Below are positions 58,682 to 64,000 of a stretch of DNA of 64,000 nt, one piece after another. Source of the stretch: Bacteroidales bacterium (lineage in GTDB: Bacteria; Bacteroidota; Bacteroidia; Bacteroidales; UBA1715); contig JADKDL010000001.1 of the NCBI GenBank assembly GCA_016714605.1, positions 558,001 to 622,000 of the forward strand. The letters are read 5' to 3'. Position 1 is the stretch's first letter; each line of letters begins with the position of its first letter. Below the pieces are notes generated by a model that was not told the origin of the DNA, ran no database searches, and saw only the letters and a list, made by a program, of their open reading frames with translations. The position numbers were made by a program, and so were the translations under genes.

Positions 58682-59671
58682 TTAGTCTATTATTTGCGTA
58701 TAAATCCAAAATCCAGCATATTCTGGTTTTTTGTTTTTAAGCGTTTGCAGTTTGTCTTCTGCCATTATTTTGTCAGAAAATCCATCAATATATACTCTCA
58801 GAAAATCATCATTTCTAATAATCTGAGCTTCAATATTATCTGATGCAAGTTTTTTTATTAACTTAGCAGCATTTTCTTCGTTTTTAAAGCTTCCTGCTAT
58901 TATTAAGTATGATAGGGGAGTAACAGAGATTTTCTGTTTATTTGGTTCTATATATTTAAGAGCTATTTCTTTATTTGTTTTTTCATCAATGGCTCTAATT
59001 ATTTCATTTTCTACAGGAGCAACATTTGCAACTTCAATATTTTTTACGTCTTCTATTTTATCTTTTTTAAATAAATTTAACGACGACAATTGTGAAGGTT
59101 CTATAGTATTAGGCAAATAAATAAGAAGCGCAATAACTGGAGCTAGTGCTAATGACCTTTTGGCGTATTTAATTATTTGTGCTTTCCTAATAGGGTCTAT
59201 GTCAGAGAATTTATTATATTCTTTTCTTACTAAGACAGGATTTTTAAGAACATTATATTGAAAAGGTTCAAAACCAAATGAATCGGCAAGTAAATTCTCA
59301 GTAATGTTTGGTTCAAATATGATATTTTTTTCCTGATTGAATGTAAAATTTCCTAAGCCGGATATTGTAAATGTTTCTCCTTTTGTAAGTCTAGATTTAA
59401 CTGAATCAACAAAAACTTCTAATTCTTTTTTCGCCTCATTATATTCTAAGCTGTATTCTCTTGCTATAGAAGATACTAATAGCCCATCATCTAAAATAAG
59501 TGATTGATTAAATACAATAAATTTCTGAGGAGGAGTGAATGTTGCAATTGGACTATTTTTAACTATAGCAGTTTTATAATTAGACACGAACCCTCCAAAA
59601 CAGGGCACTATAACACAATCATGTGTGTATAATAATTCTTTTATAATAACTTCTATTTGCATACGATTCAC
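58682..59671 (-). CDS. HU-CCDC81-like and SPOR-domain cell-envelope protein
   Basis: 329 residues. Residues 1-75 (IEVIIKELLYTHDCVIVPCFGGFV, VFNQSLILDDGLLVSSIARE) and 76-135 (AKKELEVFVDSVKSRLTKGE, ISGLGNFTFN) are the two HU-like CCDC81 domains of Bacteroidota; one membrane helix (SLALAPVIALLIYLPNTI, about 170-187); a C-terminal SPOR domain (about 255-329, YLIIAGSFKNEENAAKLIKK, VYIDGFSDKIMAEDKL). SPOR binds denuded glycan strands at the division site. The protein probably links a cytoplasmic domain to septal peptidoglycan. It lies about 110 bases after the mqnA gene, same direction. Confidence 0.9.
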   Translation of the reverse strand: MNRMQIEVIIKELLYTHDCVIVPCFGGFVSNYKTAIVKNSPIATFTPPQKFIVFNQSLILDDGLLVSSIAREYSLEYNEAKKELEVFVDSVKSRLTKGETFTISGLGNFTFNQEKNIIFEPNITENLLADSFGFEPFQYNVLKNPVLVRKEYNKFSDIDPIRKAQIIKYAKRSLALAPVIALLIYLPNTIEPSQLSSLNLFKKDKIEDVKNIEVANVAPVENEIIRAIDEKTNKEIALKYIEPNKQKISVTPLSYLIIAGSFKNEENAAKLIKKLASDNIEAQIIRNDDFLRVYIDGFSDKIMAEDKLQTLKNKKPEYAGFWIYTQIID

Positions 59672-59782
59672 ATATTATCCTAACAAATATATAAAAAATA
59701 AATTCATAATAAAAGATATTTATTTTTATAATGTAATTTATTTTTTTAAATGAAGAATATTTCCTGAATAGATGATTTATGT

Positions 59783-60550
59783 TTAGGTATATTCACCTTT
59801 TTTAAGTTCATCTATTTCAAATAAAAATTGATTTAGTGCAATTCTCATTCTTGAATCGAAGTTGTATTTTATTGTTTGTGAGAGATATTCGTGTAGGTCA
59901 ATGATAAGATTTGTTTGAAAACAATTAATCGCTTTATTGATGTTTTCTAATCCGAATTGTTGTGCTTTGTCTAGTAATTCTTTAAGTAGTGGAGAAATTT
60001 CTTTTTTGGCAAACCAACAAGCAAATACAAATGGACTTTTCTTAAATTTGTACCATTCCAGTCCTAAATCAAATACATATTTGAATTTTTTTTGGTAAAT
60101 GAATGCTCTATTGCCTATGATTACGGCTGCTTCAGAATTTGAAATCGTATCTTCATAACCTATTGTAGTAGTGCTATATGCTGGGTATATTTGCCAAAAT
60201 TTATTTGCAAGTATTTGTACTAGTAGGTTTGATGTTTTTGATTGATAGTCTAAATGAATTTTAGTAATTTTTTCAAGAGGAACATTGCTACATAATAAAA
60301 CAGAATCAACTTTTCCCTCGCATGCTATACACATATCTGAAACAATATGATAATCAGGATTTTCTGAAAGTATGCCAACAGATGCTAATCCTGCAACAAC
60401 TTCATTTTCTGTGATTTTTCTTGCGCATTCTGCCGGATAATCTTTTGAAAGGGTAATGATTTTGTTTAATTCCTGCGACTGTTCAATTCCATAAAGTAAT
60501 GGTATGGTGTTTATATATGATACAATTGATATGTTGCTTTTTATTGTCAT
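59783..60550 (-). CDS. mqnA: Chorismate dehydratase of the futalosine menaquinone pathway
   Basis: 255 residues. N-terminal ISIVSYINTIPLLYGI, then EVVAGLASVGILSENPDYHI, IHLDYQSKTSNLLVQILANK and AAVIIGNRAF with the final DLGLEWYKFKKSPFVFACWF. These match MqnA, which converts chorismate to 3-enolpyruvylbenzoate, the first step of the futalosine route to menaquinone. Its ATG overlaps the psd stop by four bases (ATGA), the end of a coupled operon. Confidence 0.9.
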   Translation of the reverse strand: MTIKSNISIVSYINTIPLLYGIEQSQELNKIITLSKDYPAECARKITENEVVAGLASVGILSENPDYHIVSDMCIACEGKVDSVLLCSNVPLEKITKIHLDYQSKTSNLLVQILANKFWQIYPAYSTTTIGYEDTISNSEAAVIIGNRAFIYQKKFKYVFDLGLEWYKFKKSPFVFACWFAKKEISPLLKELLDKAQQFGLENINKAINCFQTNLIIDLHEYLSQTIKYNFDSRMRIALNQFLFEIDELKKGEYT

Positions 60551-61200
60551 TTAAAGCTTGCAATGATGGTTTTATTTCCAATTACTTTATCGCCTAAATT
60601 TACCATTATCTTAGCATCTAGTGGTAATAGAATATCTACTCTAGAGCCAAATTTTATAAAGCCTAGCTCTTGACCTTGTTGAGCTGTTTTTCTATCTTTT
60701 GAATAAGCCACAATTCTTCTTGCTAATGCTCCGGCAATTTGTTTAACTAATAACTCTTTCCCTCCTTTAGTCTTGATAACTACCGAACTTCTTTCATTTT
60801 CTGTTGAAGATTTTGGTTCCCATGCCGGCATTTTTAAACCTTTGTGATATTTGTAATATTGTATATCGCCACTTACCGGATACCAATTTATGTGTACGTT
60901 TAATGGTGACATAAATATTGAAACTTGTTTCACTCTTGCGTTAAAGTACTCATCGTCTGTAGTTTCTTCTATTACAACCACTTTCCCGTCGGCAGGTGCT
61001 ATTATTACATTATCATTTAAAGTTGCAATTCTTGTTGGCTTTCTGAAAAAATGTGCCATGAAAAAAACAAGTGCCAAACTTATAGGAGTGCTGAAATATA
61101 ATGATTGAGAACCAAACAAGTAATATATAAAAAAAGTAATTATTCCTGTGCTCAAAATTGAAATAATTAGGCTCGCTGTGCCTTCTTTGTGTATTGTCAT
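60547..61200 (-). CDS. psd: Phosphatidylserine decarboxylase, short Bacteroidota type
   Basis: 217 residues, two N-terminal membrane helices. Marked by HFFRKPTR, IIAPADGKVVVIEE, SIFMSPLNVHINWYPVSG and the self-cleavage site FIKFGSRVDILLP, where the Gly-Ser bond gives the pyruvoyl cofactor. It makes phosphatidylethanolamine from phosphatidylserine at the inner membrane. The shorter form is usual in this phylum. ATG overlaps the cdsA stop by four bases. Confidence 0.94.
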   Translation of the reverse strand: MTIHKEGTASLIISILSTGIITFFIYYLFGSQSLYFSTPISLALVFFMAHFFRKPTRIATLNDNVIIAPADGKVVVIEETTDDEYFNARVKQVSIFMSPLNVHINWYPVSGDIQYYKYHKGLKMPAWEPKSSTENERSSVVIKTKGGKELLVKQIAGALARRIVAYSKDRKTAQQGQELGFIKFGSRVDILLPLDAKIMVNLGDKVIGNKTIIASFK

Positions 61201-62024
61201 AATAGTATTGAGATAAAATTAATATACGTGAATATTACTGGTATTACAAAAATGAAACTATCAAATCTATCGAGCATTCCTCCATGTCCGGGCAAGATTT
61301 TACCTGAATCTTTTATGCCCAAAAAGCGTTTAAGAAGAGATTCTGCTAAATCGCCATATGTGCCAAAAATAGAAATTAAGAATGCCATAATTATAAAATC
61401 ATGCAATGCGATTGATTTGAAAAAATGAGATAAAATAACAGCTGCTAATACAGCAAAAAACAATCCTCCAATGCTTCCTTCCCATGATTTTTTGGGTGAT
61501 ATTCTCTCAAACAATCTGTGTTTACCAATTGTAATACCTGTAAGGTATGCACCGGTATCATTAGTCCATAGAATGATAAAAATAGAAAGAAGTATTTCAA
61601 AATTATAAGATGTTTGAATAGCGTTGTTGAATACTAAAAAAGGCAATAATGAAAACGGAACCGCTATATAAATTATACCAAGTATAGTAAATGCAATATT
61701 ATGAAAAGGATATTTGCTTTTTCGATATAATTCTATTATAAATATAAAAAAACTAAGAAGTATAATAATTGAGAATTCTTTTAGACAAATTATGTTTGTT
61801 GCATAAAGATAGGTGCAAACAAATAATGCAGTAGCTATTATATTTCCTAGAATAAATTGTGGCCTTATTCTTTTTATTCTAATGATTGAAAAAAATTCAT
61901 TTAAACAAAGAAGCATTACTAGTATGAAAAACAGTAAAAATGTAATCTCGTTAATAAGCAACGAAATTATTATTAGGGCTGTAAATACAATTCCTGTTAA
62001 TGTTCTTGATATTAAATTTTTCAA
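61197..62024 (-). CDS. cdsA: Phosphatidate cytidylyltransferase
   Basis: 275 residues with about eight membrane helices. Signature in the C-terminal half: GDLAESLLKRFLGIKDSGKI then LPGHGGMLDRFDSFIF, the CdsA motif with metal-binding Asp residues. It forms CDP-diacylglycerol, the precursor used by the phosphatidylserine pathway upstream of psd. ATG overlaps the preceding LutC stop by four bases, so the two are translationally coupled. Confidence 0.95.
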   Translation of the reverse strand: MKNLISRTLTGIVFTALIIISLLINEITFLLFFILVMLLCLNEFFSIIRIKRIRPQFILGNIIATALFVCTYLYATNIICLKEFSIIILLSFFIFIIELYRKSKYPFHNIAFTILGIIYIAVPFSLLPFLVFNNAIQTSYNFEILLSIFIILWTNDTGAYLTGITIGKHRLFERISPKKSWEGSIGGLFFAVLAAVILSHFFKSIALHDFIIMAFLISIFGTYGDLAESLLKRFLGIKDSGKILPGHGGMLDRFDSFIFVIPVIFTYINFISILL

Positions 62025-62663
62025 TGTTGAATATTTTTGAGTAAAAATACAAATATTTCTTTAGGTCCGTGTGCTCCGAGTATTAAAGTTTTTTCAATAT
62101 CTGCTGTTCTGCTTTGTCCGGTTATACAGGTAATTTGCGACGGAAAATTCTCTTTGTATTTTATTGAAATTTGCTCCATTACTTCATCTAGATCCCGGAT
62201 AAAGTTGACTCTCATTCGCAATCACTATATGAATAGGAGGAAATACTATATCTACTCTGCCTTGTATAAGTGTAGATGTCACAATTACACTACCGGTTCT
62301 TGCTGATAGAAAATCGCATGGGGTAACGGTAGCTTGGATTTTATTATAATCTTCAATTTCAGAAACAAATGTAGTCTTTGTCTTTTCTAATTGTTCCAAA
62401 ATATCTGTATTCCTACAATAAATTTCCGTTATGTTTTTTTCTTCAATTAATATTTTGAATTGATCAATTAAAGCAGAACTGTCATTGCAGATAAAACACT
62501 TACCTCCAATTTTCTCAAGTTCAATTTTGAAATGATTTGTCAAATCATTTGTAGGAGTATTAAATGGTGAATTGTATTTAGAAATATCGAGAGAAAAAAG
62601 AGGAAGTGATTCTTCTTTTTTCTCTCGAAGTTTATTCAAAATAGTTTCTCTCGAAGTAATCAT
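62021..62663 (-). pseudogene. LutC/YkgG-family (LUD domain) protein, frame broken near 62200
   Basis: The frame from ATG 62663 runs to 62184 and covers CDFLSARTGSVIVTSTLIQG and FPPIHIVIANESQL; the frame ending at 62021 carries IRDLDEVMEQISIKYKENFP, ITGQSRTADIEKTLILGAHG and PKEIFVFLL. The two meet at AGTCAACTTTATCCGG (about 62195-62210), where one missing base (e.g. CTTxTTATCC) would restore a single LUD protein of about 214 residues. GQSRTADIE...GAHGP is the LUD signature. The conserved place between ftsH and cdsA and the full-length parts suggest a sequencing indel. It lies six bases after ftsH. Confidence 0.82.
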
Positions 62664-62669
62664 TACTAT

Positions 62670-64000
62670 TTAAATTTCTGCATTTTCAGGTCTTACACTT
62701 AATTCGTCTAATGACTTTGTGTTTCTGCTTTTCCCGAAAATCAATTCCAAATCTTCACTAAAAATTACTTCTTTTTCTAATAATTTTTCAGCAAGTTGTT
62801 TAAGACCATCCGCATTTTTCTGAAGTATTTCTTTTCCTTTGCTATAAGCAGAATCTATGATAGCTTTTGCTTCTTTATCAATAGTTTGAGCAGTTTCCTC
62901 GCTATATGGTTTGCCAACAAAAAATTCATTTTGTCCCGATGAATCATAAAAACTAAGATTTCCTATTTTTGAACTCATGCCAAAATATGAAACCATTGCA
63001 TAAGCTTGTTTAGTAACTCTTTCAAGATCGTTAAGAGCTCCTGTAGAAATCTTACCAAATACAATTTCTTCTGCAATTCTACCTCCCAAAGTGGCACACA
63101 TCTCATCTAAAATTTGTTCTGTTGTGGTTATTTGCCTTTCTTCAGGTAAATACCAAGCTGCTCCAAGTGCTTTACCTCTCGGTATGATGGTAACTTTGAC
63201 AAGTGGGTGTGCATATTCAAGAAGCCAACTAAGGGTTGCATGTCCAGCTTCATGGTAAGCAATGGTCTTTTTCTCTTGTACTGTAATAATTTTGTTTCTT
63301 TTCTCTAAACCACCAATTATTCTGTCAATTGCATCAAGAAAATCTTGTTTTTCAACTTGAGTTTTATTTTTTCTTGCAGCAATAAGAGCAGCCTCATTAC
63401 AAACGTTAGCTATATCTGCTCCTGAAAATCCCGGAGTTTGTTTTGCTAGGAATGGCACATCTACTAGTTCGCTCAGTTTCAATGGTTTTAAATGTACTTT
63501 GAAAATGTCTTCTCTTTCATTCAAGTCAGGAAGTTCAACATGTATTTGTCTATCAAATCTACCAGCCCTCATAAGTGCTTTGTCTAGTATATCGGCTCTG
63601 TTGGTAGCTGCTAGAATTATCACACCGGTATTGGTGTCGAACCCGTCCATCTCAGTAAGAAGTTGGTTCAAAGTATTTTCTCGTTCATCATTAGAACCCA
63701 TATTTGGGTTTTTACCTCGAGCCCTACCTATTGCATCAATTTCATCAATAAAAATGATACATGGTGCTTTTTCTTTGGCTTGTTTAAATAAATCTCTAAC
63801 TCTTGAAGCACCTACACCTACAAACATTTCCACGAAATCGGAACCCGACATTGAGAAAAATGGAACGTGAGCTTCACCTGCTACAGCTTTAGCTAGTAGG
63901 GTTTTACCTGTTCCCGGAGGTCCTACAAGTAGTGCTCCTTTCGGTATTTTACCTCCTAATTCGGTATATTTTTTAGGATTTTTTAGGAAGTCAACAATTT
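62670..64000 (-). CDS. ftsH: ATP-dependent zinc metalloprotease FtsH (partial, runs off right edge)
   Basis: An open frame continues to the right edge (about 443 codons); the N-terminal membrane helices and periplasmic part are outside. It shows Walker A GPPGTGKT, the pore-loop FVEMFVGVG, Walker B IIFIDEIDAIGRARG, the second region of homology ATNRADILDKALMRAGRFDRQ and the Zn-binding HEAGH in TIAYHEAGHATLSW. FtsH extracts and degrades membrane and cytoplasmic proteins, forming hexamers at the inner membrane. It heads the ftsH-lutC-cdsA-psd-mqnA series. Confidence 0.96.
   Translation of the reverse strand, partial: IVDFLKNPKKYTELGGKIPKGALLVGPPGTGKTLLAKAVAGEAHVPFFSMSGSDFVEMFVGVGASRVRDLFKQAKEKAPCIIFIDEIDAIGRARGKNPNMGSNDERENTLNQLLTEMDGFDTNTGVIILAATNRADILDKALMRAGRFDRQIHVELPDLNEREDIFKVHLKPLKLSELVDVPFLAKQTPGFSGADIANVCNEAALIAARKNKTQVEKQDFLDAIDRIIGGLEKRNKIITVQEKKTIAYHEAGHATLSWLLEYAHPLVKVTIIPRGKALGAAWYLPEERQITTTEQILDEMCATLGGRIAEEIVFGKISTGALNDLERVTKQAYAMVSYFGMSSKIGNLSFYDSSGQNEFFVGKPYSEETAQTIDKEAKAIIDSAYSKGKEILQKNADGLKQLAEKLLEKEVIFSEDLELIFGKSRNTKSLDELSVRPENAEI

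Noticed and set aside
1..64000. tRNA, rRNA or riboswitch genes
   Set aside because: No cloverleaf, rRNA core or known riboswitch consensus was recognised in the intergenic regions by eye; a covariance-model search would be needed to exclude small RNAs.

Overview
The window is AT-rich chromosomal DNA from a member of the Bacteroidota. The evidence is a TonB-dependent receptor with a carboxypeptidase-like N-terminal domain beside DUF4625 lipoproteins, an HU-like/SPOR protein, a SiaB/SiaC pair, PurN with the IHPSLLPKYGGKG motif, an ftsH-lutC-cdsA-psd-mqnA operon, and promoters of the TAnnTTTG type in place of E. coli-type boxes. MqnA implies menaquinone synthesis by the futalosine route. No rRNA, tRNA or CRISPR array was seen.

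Layout. 1-18 kb is accessory: an edge-truncated N6-adenine methylase, secreted and lipoprotein genes, a TonB receptor/DUF4625 uptake locus, an SDR, a DUF559 nuclease gene enclosed by GC-rich inverted repeats, a type ISP/IIG-like restriction-modification enzyme, and an unrecognised two-gene operon encoding a soluble protein and a membrane protein. Two members of one uncharacterised protein family (1540-2004 and a truncated copy at 11767-11973) are each followed at once by a tract of degenerate 21-bp units built on short palindromes. 18-20 kb holds a membrane protein and a LytTR response regulator. 20-24.5 kb is a Gfo/Idh/MocA oxidoreductase followed by a probable radical-SAM peptide-modification operon: a Tyr-rich precursor with a Tat-like/lipoprotein leader and about 14 Y-x-N/D units, an attenuator-like hairpin, two radical SAM/SPASM proteins and a partner that has lost the radical SAM cysteines. 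24.5-36 kb is mostly housekeeping: a fused glycosyltransferase, a polysaccharide deacetylase, a polyprenyl synthase, SiaC with a tandem SiaB, a GH65 enzyme, purN, acpP-fabF-rnc.

36.4-54.2 kb is one co-directional surface-polysaccharide cluster: an ABC-2 exporter (Wzm/Wzt type), a methyltransferase with a very long coiled coil that looks like a WbdD-type chain-length ruler, a three-module glycosyltransferase sharing a terminal domain with it, an acyltransferase, LamG-domain proteins, two ATP-grasp ligases, further glycosyltransferases, a flippase-like protein and a sugar aminotransferase. A secreted GH5 glucanase with Ig and CBM6 modules follows. 57.5-64 kb is an NAD(P)-binding protein, the HU/SPOR protein and the coupled mqnA-psd-cdsA-lutC-ftsH operon, with ftsH running off the right edge.

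Six single-base frame changes in five otherwise intact-looking genes (near 6.68, 6.91, 45.66, 49.08, 56.82 and 62.20 kb) suggest indel errors in the assembly, though real pseudogenes cannot be excluded. The two most interesting items are the paired gene/21-bp-palindrome arrays and the Y-x-N/D radical-SAM lipopeptide operon.
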